Source: UBA4363 sp002393965
GTDB taxonomy: Bacteria > Bacteroidota > Bacteroidia > Bacteroidales > Paludibacteraceae
Direction: 5' to 3'
Assembly (NCBI GenBank): GCA_946542925.1
Contig: CAMNLA010000012.1
Span: 1-50,740, forward strand
Length of the DNA: 50,740 nucleotides
The position numbers and the translations under genes are program-made. The notes beneath the pieces were generated by a model. The model saw only the letters and a program-made list of their open reading frames with translations. It was not told the origin of the DNA and searched no databases. This document shows, piece by piece, positions 15,859 through 24,170 of the stretch; the stretch's first letter is position 1; every line of letters begins with the position of its first letter.

Positions 15859-16574
15859 AAATCTACGAATCCATTCTTAAGGCTCGGGCTGAAGGAAGAA
15901 AACTTTTGGCTGTACTTATCGATCCCGACAAGACATCATCCATCTCCTCCTTCTCGGATGACCTGCAACCAGATTTCTTCTTTGTAGGAGGTTCTCTTAC
16001 TTCTATGCCTGTCCAGGAAACCGTATCTTTTCTCAAACAAAAATTTAAATCTCCCGTCCTCCTCTTTCCTGGTAATGCCACACAGCTCTCTGACAAAGCA
16101 GATGCACTGCTGTTTCTCTCTCTCATCTCCGGACGCAACCCGGATTTCCTGATCGGACAACACGTCCTGGCTGCACCATTCATTCGCCATTGCGGAATCG
16201 AATGTATCCCGACGGGATATATGCTGATTGCTTCTGACAACTTGTCTTCCGTCGCCTACGTCAGCCAGACCATGCCGATTCCTGCCTCTAAAGATGATAT
16301 CGCAGTGGCAACCGCCATGGCTGGTGAACTGTTGGGACTCCGAATGATATACCTGGAAGGCGGATCTGGAACAACATCTCCCATACCGCCTCATATCATA
16401 TCTTCCGTCCGGCAACACGTAACCCTACCTCTTATTGTTGGCGGAGGAATCCGGAACGAACAACAAGCAAAACAAGCGTTTGACGCTGGGGCTGACATGA
16501 TTGTCGTTGGAAATTCTATCGAGACTGATTCAACCGTGGCTGAAAAACTCATCTCTTACATACAATCACTGTAA
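15855..16574 (+). CDS. pcrB: Geranylgeranylglyceryl/heptaprenylglyceryl phosphate synthase (PcrB family)
   Basis: 239 residues from the ATG at 15855, overlapping the stop codon of the PPTase gene. TIM-barrel prenyltransferase: VLIDPDK (Mg/glycerol-1-phosphate region), FFVGGSLTS, YLEGGSGT, LIVGGGIRN and IVVGNSIETD, the last three forming the standard phosphate-binding loops. It joins a polyprenyl chain to glycerol-1-phosphate, an archaeal-type ether lipid step. Bacteroidota carry a GGGPS-like group; the chain length used here cannot be read from the sequence. Last gene of the block, with no convincing terminator downstream. Confidence 0.92.
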   Translation: MKIYESILKARAEGRKLLAVLIDPDKTSSISSFSDDLQPDFFFVGGSLTSMPVQETVSFLKQKFKSPVLLFPGNATQLSDKADALLFLSLISGRNPDFLIGQHVLAAPFIRHCGIECIPTGYMLIASDNLSSVAYVSQTMPIPASKDDIAVATAMAGELLGLRMIYLEGGSGTTSPIPPHIISSVRQHVTLPLIVGGGIRNEQQAKQAFDAGADMIVVGNSIETDSTVAEKLISYIQSL

Positions 16575-16652
16575 AACAATTCTCAACATCCCTACCATAC
16601 AACAATAAACAGGATAACGGTTTCTTGTTTTACCATTTTCTTAATCTTTCAT

Positions 16653-16683
16653 TTTGTTGTTTCAATAAATTATCTTACTTTTG
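16653..16683 (+). promoter_or_regulatory. Promoter of tRNA-Glu
   Basis: TTTG (16653-16656), 19 bases, TACTTTTG (16676-16683), about 41 bases before the tRNA. Both Bacteroidota elements with ideal spacing. Confidence 0.85.
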
Positions 16684-16724
16684 CAACGCAAAAAAACAGA
16701 CAGATAGTCTGTCTCTTATGCCAC

Positions 16725-16797
16725 GGCGCATTCGTCTAGTGGCCTAGGACGCGGCCCTCTCACGGCTGAAACCCGGGTTCGACTCCCGGTTGCGCTA
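16725..16797 (+). tRNA. tRNA-Glu (anticodon CTC)
   Basis: Cloverleaf read by eye: acceptor GGCGCAT paired with TTGCGCT (G1-T72 wobble as usual for tRNA-Glu; position 7-66 is T-T), D arm GTCT...AGGAC, anticodon stem CGGCC/GGCTG with loop CTCTCAC giving CTC, T arm CCGGG-TTCGACT-CCCGG. CCA is not encoded. It reads GAG codons. Confidence 0.92.
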
Positions 16798-16803
16798 CTC
16801 TGA

Positions 16804-16840
16804 AGACATTTTGTCGTTCCTACGACAAAATGTCTTTTTC
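16804..16840 (+). terminator. Intrinsic terminator after tRNA-Glu
   Basis: Perfect 13-bp stem, AGACATTTTGTCG (16804-16816) with its complement at 16823-16835, six-base loop, then a T-rich run. Confidence 0.9.
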
Positions 16841-16898
16841 TTTTTCCTTTTTTCTTGAAAGTTTTCCCTATATACTCTCCTTTTTCTGTCAAATTAAG

Positions 16899-16906
16899 TA
16901 TCTTTG
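16899..16906 (+). promoter_or_regulatory. -7 element of recA
   Basis: TATCTTTG, 31 bases before the recA ATG at 16937. No clear TTTG at -33. Confidence 0.55.
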
Positions 16907-16936
16907 AGGAGATTACAAATTTTACTCATTATTTCT

Positions 16937-17977
16937 ATGACAGATTCTGAAGAAACAAAACAGGCTACCGGGAGAAAACCATCTCCTGAAAAACTGAAGG
17001 CCCTCCAACTTGCAATGGAGAAAATAGAAAAAGACCAAGGAAAAGGTTCTATCATGCTTCTTGGCGATGACAAAGTAGAAGATGTTGATGTAATTCCGAC
17101 TGGATCTATCGGACTCAATGCCGCCCTTGGCGTTGGAGGATACCCGAAAGGACGTATCATCGAAATCTATGGACCGGAATCATCGGGTAAAACCACACTG
17201 GCCATTCATGCAATCGCAGAGACTCAACGTCAAGGCGGTATCGCTGCCATTATTGATGCCGAACACGCTTTCGATCGCTTTTACGCAGCTTCTCTCGGTG
17301 TTGATATCAACGCTCTGCTCATCTCCCAACCAGATAGCGGAGAACAGGCTTTGGAAATTGCGGACCAACTCATTCGCTCTTCAGCTCTTGACCTGGTCGT
17401 GATTGATTCCGTTGCTGCTCTGACTCCCAAAGCAGAACTGGAAGGCGATATGGGAGAAAACAAAGTTGGACTCCAGGCACGACTCATGTCCCAGGCTCTC
17501 CGCAAACTCACTGCTTCCATTTCCAAAACCAATACCACTTGTATTTTTATCAACCAACTTCGCGAAAAGATCGGCGTAATGTTTGGTAACCCGGAAACCA
17601 CAACAGGAGGTAATGCGCTGAAATTCTACGCATCTGTACGACTGGACATACGTCGGATTAGCCAAATCAAAGATGGAGATAAAGTCATCGGAAACCAGAC
17701 TCGGGTCAAAGTCGTTAAAAATAAGGTAGCACCACCATTCCGGAAAGCTGAATTCGATATTATGTTCGGCGAGGGAATCTCCGTGACTGGCGAAGTCGTG
17801 GATCTCGGAGTTGAGTTTGGAATCATTAAGAAAAGCGGCTCTTGGTTCAGCTATGAGGATTCCAGACTCGCCCAAGGACGTGATGCGGTCAAACAGTTAC
17901 TCAAAGACAACCCGGAACTTCTCGACGAACTCAAGGTCAAAGTATTCGAGGCCATGAAGAATCACAAAAAAGAATAA
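16937..17977 (+). CDS. recA: Recombinase RecA
   Basis: 346 residues from the ATG at 16937, the usual Bacteroidota length; the frame upstream runs through the promoter. ATP-dependent strand exchange and SOS coprotease. Walker A GPESSGKTT, Walker B LVVIDSVAAL, loop regions MSQALRKLTA and INQLREKIGVMFGNPETTTGG, and the C-terminal domain with FGEGIS and IIKKSGSWFSYE. The acidic extreme C-terminus is modest. Own -7 promoter; I see no LexA box that I could support by eye. Confidence 0.98.
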   Translation: MTDSEETKQATGRKPSPEKLKALQLAMEKIEKDQGKGSIMLLGDDKVEDVDVIPTGSIGLNAALGVGGYPKGRIIEIYGPESSGKTTLAIHAIAETQRQGGIAAIIDAEHAFDRFYAASLGVDINALLISQPDSGEQALEIADQLIRSSALDLVVIDSVAALTPKAELEGDMGENKVGLQARLMSQALRKLTASISKTNTTCIFINQLREKIGVMFGNPETTTGGNALKFYASVRLDIRRISQIKDGDKVIGNQTRVKVVKNKVAPPFRKAEFDIMFGEGISVTGEVVDLGVEFGIIKKSGSWFSYEDSRLAQGRDAVKQLLKDNPELLDELKVKVFEAMKNHKKE

Positions 17978-17992
17978 CTTTTTAGTACTACA

Positions 17993-18613
17993 ATGAAAAA
18001 ACATCTTTTATTCCTTTCTGCTGCCCTGACATTGGGCTTGCTGCTCTCCTCTTGTTCTTCCAGTTCCAAAACTGGTTCGTCAGGTACCCTGCTCGGACTT
18101 TGGCAGTGCACTGACGTATCTTCTTCCGTTGCTGGCAAAAATATAAGCGGACTCACCGACAATAAATATCTCAAACTCTTTACTATCGGCTTCGCTGGCA
18201 TCAACAATGGTGTCTATGCTCGCGTCGGACAATCGGGTTCTGGAGTGACTGCGGACCTCTCTGCCGTTGCTGCTGCTGCTTCCGCTCTCTATTCTGGGAC
18301 TGGGAAAGCATCCGATTGGAAGAAATTTCTGACTCGCGGTTCTTTCTCGACGGATGGCAATACGCTTACCCTCACCCGCTCTAACGACGGAGGTGTAGAG
18401 ACCTATACCTATTCTATCTCTGGCAATACGCTCTCCCTCTCTCAGGAAATTGCAAACGCCTCCTCCAATGCCACTGTTTCCAACGTGGTTTCAGTTCTCA
18501 ACTCTGTATTGGGCTCTCAACAGCAAATCAACACATCAGCCAATATTGTTTATACCTATAAAAGAGCAACCATCGCCGAGATCATTGCCTCGTTTAAGAG
18601 TATGAATCAGTAA
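17993..18613 (+). CDS. Lipoprotein, lipocalin-like beta protein of unknown role
   Basis: 206 residues. Signal peptide with lipobox LLSSC (Cys21). The mature part begins LLGLWQCTDVSS and later has FLTRGSFSTDGNTLTLT and TYSISGNTLSL, the pattern of Bacteroidota lipocalin-like 'does the strand report G-W' lipoproteins (start GxW and repeated two-strand units). It also has a polyalanine-rich stretch (DLSAVAAAASAL). I do not recognise a named family. Located 15 bases after recA and ahead of a strong terminator, so probably transcribed with recA. Confidence 0.75.
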   Translation: MKKHLLFLSAALTLGLLLSSCSSSSKTGSSGTLLGLWQCTDVSSSVAGKNISGLTDNKYLKLFTIGFAGINNGVYARVGQSGSGVTADLSAVAAAASALYSGTGKASDWKKFLTRGSFSTDGNTLTLTRSNDGGVETYTYSISGNTLSLSQEIANASSNATVSNVVSVLNSVLGSQQQINTSANIVYTYKRATIAEIIASFKSMNQ

Positions 18614-18629
18614 CAATTCCTTTTTTAGC

Positions 18630-18670
18630 AAACAAAGCGGGCCGCAATCATTATGCGGCCCGCTTTGTTT
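18630..18670 (+). terminator. Intrinsic terminator after the recA-lipoprotein pair
   Basis: Perfect 17-bp GC-rich stem (18630-18646 with 18654-18670), seven-base loop. The right arm ends in TTTGTTT, and an AAAC/A-rich left flank also lets it serve the convergent minus gene ending at 18684. Confidence 0.9.
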
Positions 18671-18683
18671 CTTATGCTTTTTC

Positions 18684-19133
18684 TTAATGCACAGATACTA
18701 TTCGGTCTACTACATATCGGCTCATACCTCTCCAAGGCAATGTTCCATTGTATTCTTTGTAATGTAACTCTACCGTTTTGCTGCTGCAACGCATCAATGA
18801 ATCAGCCACCGCCTGATCCTCTACGGAGAATTCAAACTCATTCGACTGAACCAATGATGTACCTGCCTTCATTCCGTTTCCCTTAAAGCCTGCCTGTATC
18901 AGCTTCCCTTCATTGGTCTTGAACAGATAACCCTTATTCACTACATAATTCAACTCGCCGGCTTTTACTCCCTCTCCAAATACGAAATAGAAATGGAAAT
19001 AAAACCATCCTCCGCAGACCAGCAAAAGTAAAAACACAACCAGACATCCGATTTTCTTCAATTTCTTGACAAAACTCTTCTGGGGTGTAGCCGATACTTC
19101 CTGTATCACATCTTTTTCGTCATTCGTTTCCAT
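18684..19133 (-). CDS. Conserved single-pass membrane protein (Bacteroidales family, function unknown)
   Basis: 149 residues. A short charged N-terminus (1-26), one membrane span (about 28-50: KIGCLVVFLLLLVCGGWFYF), then a small beta domain with the conserved pattern GVKAGELNYVVNKGYLFKTNEGKLI, FEFSVEDQAVADSL and TLPWRGMSRYVVDRI. Members of this family are often misannotated as 6-phosphogluconate dehydrogenase in Bacteroides genomes; there is no nucleotide-binding fold here. A -7 element (TATTTTTG at 19167-19160) lies upstream on the minus strand. Role unknown. Confidence 0.8.
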   Translation of the reverse strand: METNDEKDVIQEVSATPQKSFVKKLKKIGCLVVFLLLLVCGGWFYFHFYFVFGEGVKAGELNYVVNKGYLFKTNEGKLIQAGFKGNGMKAGTSLVQSNEFEFSVEDQAVADSLMRCSSKTVELHYKEYNGTLPWRGMSRYVVDRIVSVH

Positions 19134-19294
19134 TTTTATTCTGTGATTAGTATTTTATGCAAAAATAGAATCTTTTCTTTTATACAATTCCCCCGTTCTC
19201 CTGCTTTTTCATAATTCAGATCTTTTTTTGATTTCTGTCCGGGTAAAAGAAGGAGCAGATAATAACAATCCATTTCGGGGTGTCTTTTATCTCT

Positions 19295-19888
19295 TTATTC
19301 GCCCTGACGCCATTCGTCCTTCGCCTTCTCGTATTCCTTTGCCGCCAAAGCCAGTTTCTCATACCATTCCGCACCGAATTTCCGAATCAACGGTTCCTTT
19401 AGAAATTCATACACGCGTACTCCAAGCGACAATCCTTTCTTTTCTGCACACTGACACAGTTTCCAGCGATGGTAATTGACCCCGACAAATCCTTTGTACC
19501 GTGTGACACGTATTGGGTATAAGGAACACGAAATAGGTTTCCTGAAACGTATCCTGCCTTCCAGATAGGCTTCTTCCAGCGCACATTTCGTAATATTACC
19601 ATCTTGATAGGAAAAAACACACTCTCGACCGTTTACAATAGAGGTCACCTCATCACCCTCATTGTCTGTATACGACACCCCTTGCTTCGCAATCACAGCT
19701 TTTGCAACAGGCGTAAGACGCGACTCTATCTCTGGCAACGCAGCCTCTATCTCCTCTTTTTCACCGGGCTCCAACGGTGCTCCCGCATCACCTTCCACAC
19801 AGCATTCGCCCCTGCATTTCTCCACATCACAGACAAAACACTTGTCAAACACGTCAAAACTGACTACCGCATCATCTATCTGTATCAT
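19295..19888 (-). CDS. DUF3109 family protein
   Basis: 197 residues with the DUF3109 cysteine pattern: CFVCDVEKCRGECCVEGDAGAPL near the start (split: C18, C21, C26, C30, C31), then EAALPEIESRLTP, RECVFSY, ITKCALE, RKPISCSLYPIRV and KLCQC. The cysteines suggest a metal or Fe-S site, as in YkgJ-like proteins; function is unknown. Its start codon overlaps the end of ruvC by 17 bases, so the two are translated from one message. Confidence 0.88.
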   Translation of the reverse strand: MIQIDDAVVSFDVFDKCFVCDVEKCRGECCVEGDAGAPLEPGEKEEIEAALPEIESRLTPVAKAVIAKQGVSYTDNEGDEVTSIVNGRECVFSYQDGNITKCALEEAYLEGRIRFRKPISCSLYPIRVTRYKGFVGVNYHRWKLCQCAEKKGLSLGVRVYEFLKEPLIRKFGAEWYEKLALAAKEYEKAKDEWRQGE

Positions 19889-20681
19889 CGTTTCTGATCT
19901 TTGTTTCTTTTGATTCTATATTTTCTCCTCTCCTCTCTTCTCTTTCCCTTCGTTCCTGGGCTCGGTGTCTTGCCAGGATTTCCCACTCATTCTCCGCCTT
20001 CTCCGTTCGCATGGTTCGATGCACCTTCTTCCCGTTCCCTCTTATAATAGAGGCGAAGTGCGCATTCTTCTCATTCACTTCCGACTCGGTTTCTCCACTC
20101 ACCCGGGACGCATTTCTTCGGGCATACTCTTTCCAGTTTCGGTACGTCCCTTTGGTTTCTATTCCTCTGCTCGTCTCTATGTAATGACACATCGCCACGC
20201 CCAGCGCATCTGTTGCATCCAGTTTCTCTGGCATCATGGCATCTGGGATGTGCAACATGCGTTGTAGCATGTACGCGACCTGCTCCTTGGCTGCCTGACC
20301 GTTACCCGTGATCGCCATTTTTACCTTCAGCGGCGCATACTCTGCTATGGGAAGCTCACGGTACAACCCGGCGGCCATTGCCACTCCCTGAGCACGGCCG
20401 AGTTTCAGCATCGATTGCACGTTCTTCCCGAAGAAGGGAGCCTCCAGACACATCTCATCCGGAACGTAACGGTCAATCAGTGTAACCAACTCTGTGAATA
20501 TCTGACGTAAGGTAAGATAGTGATCCTTCACTTTACGGAAATCCAACACACCCATATCCACCAGCTCTGGCTTATTGAGACTCGTCACACGCAACAACCC
20601 ATATCCCATGACATTACTGCCTGGGTCAATCCCCAATATCAGCCGTTCCGGTCGCTTTGTCCCTTGATTCGCCTTTTCCAT
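19872..20681 (-). CDS. ruvC: Holliday junction resolvase RuvC with long charged C-terminal extension
   Basis: 269 residues from the ATG at 20681; the longer frame enters the next gene. The core (about 12-192) is standard RuvC: GIDPGSNVMGYGLL with Asp19, CLEAPFFGKN with Glu80, and DATDALGVAMCHY with Asp155 and Asp158. It cuts Holliday junctions with RuvAB. Normal RuvC ends around 185-190 residues, at the position of YARRNASRV here. About 75 further residues follow, rich in Glu, Arg and Lys (RAQERREREERRGENIE), probably helical or disordered. The tail reads over the start of the DUF3109 gene. Whether the tail has a role or is a lost stop codon is unknown. Confidence 0.93.
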   Translation of the reverse strand: MEKANQGTKRPERLILGIDPGSNVMGYGLLRVTSLNKPELVDMGVLDFRKVKDHYLTLRQIFTELVTLIDRYVPDEMCLEAPFFGKNVQSMLKLGRAQGVAMAAGLYRELPIAEYAPLKVKMAITGNGQAAKEQVAYMLQRMLHIPDAMMPEKLDATDALGVAMCHYIETSRGIETKGTYRNWKEYARRNASRVSGETESEVNEKNAHFASIIRGNGKKVHRTMRTEKAENEWEILARHRAQERREREERRGENIESKETKIRNDDTDR

Positions 20682-20716
20682 CTTTTTTTGTATTCTCTTC
20701 CTGATGACTCGGTGTC

Positions 20717-21028
20717 TTATTGCAGAACTTCCATCAACGTCGTGAATCCCAACACCGTTTCTCCGAATTTCTGCCGTAGCATCATTTCCGTTCTCTCTCG
20801 TTCCCTTTCCGCCCATGCTTCATAGACCACCATGCTCTCTGCGCGCAACTGGACCGAGATGGCTACCGACTCGTCTCCAAATCCGGAAGAAGACATCACA
20901 CGACTCACCACCGGATCCTTCAACACTCCTGTCGCTTCCATTCTCGGCAGATGTTCTGCCCGCAACCATTCCAGAAAGGTCTCTACCCTTTCTTCTTCCA
21001 TACAATACGTTGTGTTACAGATAATCAT
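20717..21028 (-). CDS. DUF4286 family protein
   Basis: 103 residues: a ferredoxin-like small protein, starting MIICNTTYCMEEERVETFLEWL, with VAISVQLRAES and FGETVLGFTTLMEVL. These are the marks of DUF4286, common beside ruvC in Bacteroidota. No catalytic residues are known. 35 bases upstream of ruvC in the same direction. Confidence 0.82.
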   Translation of the reverse strand: MIICNTTYCMEEERVETFLEWLRAEHLPRMEATGVLKDPVVSRVMSSSGFGDESVAISVQLRAESMVVYEAWAERERERTEMMLRQKFGETVLGFTTLMEVLQ

Positions 21029-21053
21029 TCTTCCTCCCTGTTTCCCGCTTTCC

Positions 21054-21611
21054 TTATGGCATTTCTTTCCCGTCTCCAGCCGGCTCGAAGAAGCTGAAAT
21101 TCACGTTGCCGTAGTGTCGGTGCTCCACAAAATATCGATGCTCTGAGAAGTCCTTCTTAGGACCATGCTCAAGGACGAATAGCCCGCCTTCTTTCAGTAG
21201 GTGTCCCACCATGATCATGTCCGGCAACGAGTCCAGTTCCTCCATCTGATAGGGAGGATCGGCAAATATCAAATCATACTTTCTTCGACAACTTTTCACG
21301 TATTTGAATACATCGCCTTGGACCACTTCCATATTCTCAAAACCGAGAACATCTGTCATTTTTCGGATGAAAGCGGCATGCAGGCGGTTCTTCTCCACCG
21401 TCATAACCGTACGGCATCCTCGCGAGGCGAACTCATACCCGATACTGCCGGTCCCTCCGAAGAGATCCAACACGTCCAGCGACTCCATCTCCACACGGTT
21501 CGCCAATACATTGAATAACCCCTCTTTCGCAAAGTCCGTCGTCGGACGTGCCGTCAGCCCCTGGGGCGGGTCGATTTTCCTGCCCCTGCGACTCCCACTG
21601 ATGATTCTCAT
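21054..21611 (-). CDS. rsmD: 16S rRNA (guanine(966)-N2)-methyltransferase
   Basis: 185 residues, normal for RsmD. SAM motif LDLFGGTGSIG (48-58), catalytic DPPY (118-121), and the family opening MRIISGSRRGRKIDPP. It methylates G966 of 16S rRNA during 30S assembly. It heads the minus-strand run rsmD-DUF4286-ruvC-DUF3109, with gaps of 25 to 35 bases or overlaps. Confidence 0.95.
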   Translation of the reverse strand: MRIISGSRRGRKIDPPQGLTARPTTDFAKEGLFNVLANRVEMESLDVLDLFGGTGSIGYEFASRGCRTVMTVEKNRLHAAFIRKMTDVLGFENMEVVQGDVFKYVKSCRRKYDLIFADPPYQMEELDSLPDMIMVGHLLKEGGLFVLEHGPKKDFSEHRYFVEHRHYGNVNFSFFEPAGDGKEMP

Positions 21612-21731
21612 CTTTCCCGTTTCTTTAAGAAAAGAAGAGGGATTCGCTACTGGCTTGGCAACGCATCCCCCTTTTTATGGTTCTCTCCGGATTTCAACAT
21701 CCGGATTATCCTGATTCGTATCTTTTGTCTC

Positions 21732-22421
21732 TTAACGCTCCCAGTTTCCGATGTTGTTATTCGGTTCCGATGCGTCTCCGACCTTCAGACCTGGATAGCG
21801 TCCCAGATCTTCCTGAGCCGATTTCAGGTTCGCAAGCTCCTGCTTGTCCAGATCGCTCAGGTAAGTCTCGTATGCAGCCGTTGCCTCAAACAGCGGAAGC
21901 TTGATTCCGTTCGATTCGGACTCTCCCTTCTTCAACTCGAACGCCATCTTCGGATTGGAATGCGGAATGTACTGTAACTCCTCTATCGTCTTGGCATCAT
22001 ACTTACCTTCAAACAGAGCTTCCAACACGTTTACGTACGACGTGTCACGACTGAAACCCTGCAGACCCCACTTCTGGATCTCCGCCTGATTTCCGCTTTT
22101 CACAATCGCCAGAGCCTTCTTTTCCGTCAGACCGTTCTTCAACTGATCATCCGTCAAGTCGCCCTCTTTCTTCACCTGTTTCATCTTGCCGTTTCTGATA
22201 AAATCAATCAGCGTATCGAAACTGGCTGTATATACTCCGTTTTGATTCTTGTACTCAATCTCTGCCTTGCGGATGTCTATCAGTTTGGCGATGATATCCC
22301 GCTCGCGGGCGTCTTTCGCGTCATTGAACTCGATTGGGCCTGTAATGCTCCTGTAGCACATGATGGCCAGCAGAACGGCAACAACTCCCAGTACAACTCT
22401 CATTACTAATTTCAGATTCAT
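21732..22421 (-). CDS. Membrane-anchored conserved hypothetical protein
   Basis: 229 residues. One N-terminal membrane helix (about 4-22, LVMRVVLGVVAVLLAIMCY), a charged coil (AKDARERDIIAKLIDIRKAE) and then a pattern like the substrate face of a pseudopilin: IEYKNQNGVYTASFDTLIDF. The remainder is soluble with no motif I can name. The layout (helix, then 'R.AE..Y...nG.Y..sFd.Li.Fi') is typical of a conserved Bacteroidales family of unknown role. Divergent from the helicase gene. Confidence 0.75.
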   Translation of the reverse strand: MNLKLVMRVVLGVVAVLLAIMCYRSITGPIEFNDAKDARERDIIAKLIDIRKAEIEYKNQNGVYTASFDTLIDFIRNGKMKQVKKEGDLTDDQLKNGLTEKKALAIVKSGNQAEIQKWGLQGFSRDTSYVNVLEALFEGKYDAKTIEELQYIPHSNPKMAFELKKGESESNGIKLPLFEATAAYETYLSDLDKQELANLKSAQEDLGRYPGLKVGDASEPNNNIGNWER

Positions 22422-22443
22422 AAGTCCGGTTTTGAGTGTTATG

Positions 22444-22475
22444 TTTGTTTTTCCTTTTTCAGCGAATTATCTTTG
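22444..22475 (+). promoter_or_regulatory. Promoter of the RecD-like helicase gene
   Basis: TTTG (22444-22447), 20 bases, TATCTTTG (22468-22475). The leader to the ATG at 22589 is about 105 bases. On the opposite strand TACATTTG (22514-22507) is the likely -7 of the divergent gene at 21732-22421, so the two promoters face away within 70 bases. Confidence 0.8.
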
Positions 22476-22588
22476 ACTTCGTTTTTTTACATACACAAAG
22501 TCTCCGCAAATGTAGAAAAGTTTTTTGTATCAGACCACCCTCTCCTTGCTATTTTTTATCTTCGTTTCCACATTTTTTTACGCAACGC

Positions 22589-23995
22589 ATGCTGTCCAAT
22601 TTCCTTAGTGATAAGATTTCTTCCTTCCTGCCTTTCTCTCCCACCGACGAACAGCGGCGACTCATTCTCGCGCTCTCCGCTTTTATCTTCAATCGGGACC
22701 CCTCCTCCGTTTTTGTCCTGCGAGGCTATGCCGGAACCGGCAAAACATCGGTCATCGCTGCGCTCATACGCGCCATGCTTTTTTTCCGACAGCGAACCAC
22801 GCTGCTCGCTCCCACCGGACGCGCCGCCAAGGTCATGGCTGCCTACGCTGGCTCGCCGGCCTATACCATTCATAAGAAAATCTACCGACAGAAGACGCTC
22901 GGCGAACCCTCTTTCGCTCTCGCTCAAAACCTCTCCCCTCACACTTTTTTTATCATCGACGAGGCTTCTATGATCTCCAACGGCGGCGACTCCGAAGCTT
23001 CCTTCGGCTCTGGACGACTCCTCGACGACCTCATCTCTTTTATCTACTGCGGCAACGGATGCCGGATGCTGCTCATCGGCGATGATGCTCAGCTCCCGCC
23101 CGTCGGACAGGACCACTCGCCCGCCCTCGACCTCAACCGACTCCGCTCCGCAGGACTCAGCCCTACCGAATTTTCTCTTACGCAGGTCGTGCGACAGGAC
23201 CAGTCTTCTGGCATACTCTTCAATGCCACCGCCGTCCGGCATCTCATTGACAACTCCACCCCTCCCTCTCTGCCACGACTCTCCGCCGATCCCTTCTCCG
23301 ACGTGATTCCTATCTCCGGCGCCCGACTTATCGAATGCCTCAACGATGAATACGCACGCACCGGACTCCACGAGACCATCGTCATCACTCGCGCCAATTG
23401 GCAGGCCCTGCAATACAACCAAGGCATACGACACCAAGTGCTGCAACGCGACGACGAAATCGGCAACGGAGACCTCATCATGATTACCCGCAATAATTAC
23501 TTCTGGTCCCAAGACTATGACAACATCGAGTTCCTCGCCAATGGCGACATCGCCGAGGTGACACGCATCCGCTCCGTCCGCGAAATCTACGGACTACGCT
23601 TCGCCGACCTCTCGCTCCGACTCCTCGACTACGACTGCGATATCGATGCACGCATCCTTCTCGATGCACTCTACGCCGATACACCACAGAAGGTTCTTCT
23701 ACTCCAGAACCAGCTCTTCCAGGCTGTGGCGGAGGACTACGCTCACATCTCCAACCGACGCGAACGATTCAAGCAGATGGCGCAGGACCCCTATTTCAAC
23801 GCTCTCCAAGTCAAATTCGCCTATGCCGTCACCTGCCACAAGGCACAAGGCGGACAGTGGAACACCGTCTTCGTTGATCAAGGGCTACTCTCTAAGGAAC
23901 AGGATTCCGACTACTTCCATTGGCTCTACACCGCCCTCACTCGCGCCTCCTCTCGGCTCTATCTCGTCAACTTTCCCGACAAGTGTTTTACCTGA
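22589..23995 (+). CDS. RecD-like superfamily 1 DNA helicase / ATP-dependent exonuclease subunit-like protein
   Basis: 468 residues from the ATG at 22589; the longer frame begins inside the promoter. SF1B motifs: Walker A GYAGTGKT (46-53), APTGRAAK (motif Ia), IIDEASMI with DEAS (124-127), LLIGDDAQLPPVG (motif III), a UvrD_C_2 segment YAVTCHKAQGGQWNTVFVD (motif V) and YTALTRASSRLYLV (motif VI). It is a stand-alone RecD2/TraA-like helicase with no RecB or RecC nearby; role in repair or replication is inferred. Codons are strikingly C-rich. A 170-base AC/TC minisatellite begins seven bases after the stop codon. Confidence 0.88.
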   Translation: MLSNFLSDKISSFLPFSPTDEQRRLILALSAFIFNRDPSSVFVLRGYAGTGKTSVIAALIRAMLFFRQRTTLLAPTGRAAKVMAAYAGSPAYTIHKKIYRQKTLGEPSFALAQNLSPHTFFIIDEASMISNGGDSEASFGSGRLLDDLISFIYCGNGCRMLLIGDDAQLPPVGQDHSPALDLNRLRSAGLSPTEFSLTQVVRQDQSSGILFNATAVRHLIDNSTPPSLPRLSADPFSDVIPISGARLIECLNDEYARTGLHETIVITRANWQALQYNQGIRHQVLQRDDEIGNGDLIMITRNNYFWSQDYDNIEFLANGDIAEVTRIRSVREIYGLRFADLSLRLLDYDCDIDARILLDALYADTPQKVLLLQNQLFQAVAEDYAHISNRRERFKQMAQDPYFNALQVKFAYAVTCHKAQGGQWNTVFVDQGLLSKEQDSDYFHWLYTALTRASSRLYLVNFPDKCFT

Positions 23996-24000
23996 TCTCT

Positions 24001-24170
24001 TCCACTACTACTCCAATACCACTCCAATACTACTCCAATACCACTCCACCACTCCACCACTACTCCACCACTACTACTCAACCACTACTCCACTACCACT
24101 CCACCACTACTCCACTACCACTCCACCACTACTCCAATACTACTCCAATACCACTCCACTACTACACTTG
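24001..24170 (+). repeat. C/A/T-only minisatellite of CCACTACTACT-like units
   Basis: About 170 bases composed almost only of C, A and T with no G, made of degenerate units built from ACTCCA, CTACT and ATACC (for example TCCACTACTACTCCAATACC). It starts just after the helicase stop and ends near TTGATTACTCC. The strand bias is complete, so the complementary RNA would be G/T/A only. It is not a CRISPR: no spacers. Confidence 0.9.

Noticed and set aside
21687..21704. CCGGAT-ATCCGG hairpin between rsmD and the 229-residue gene
   Set aside because: Only 6 bp and no T run on the minus strand; too weak to call a terminator.
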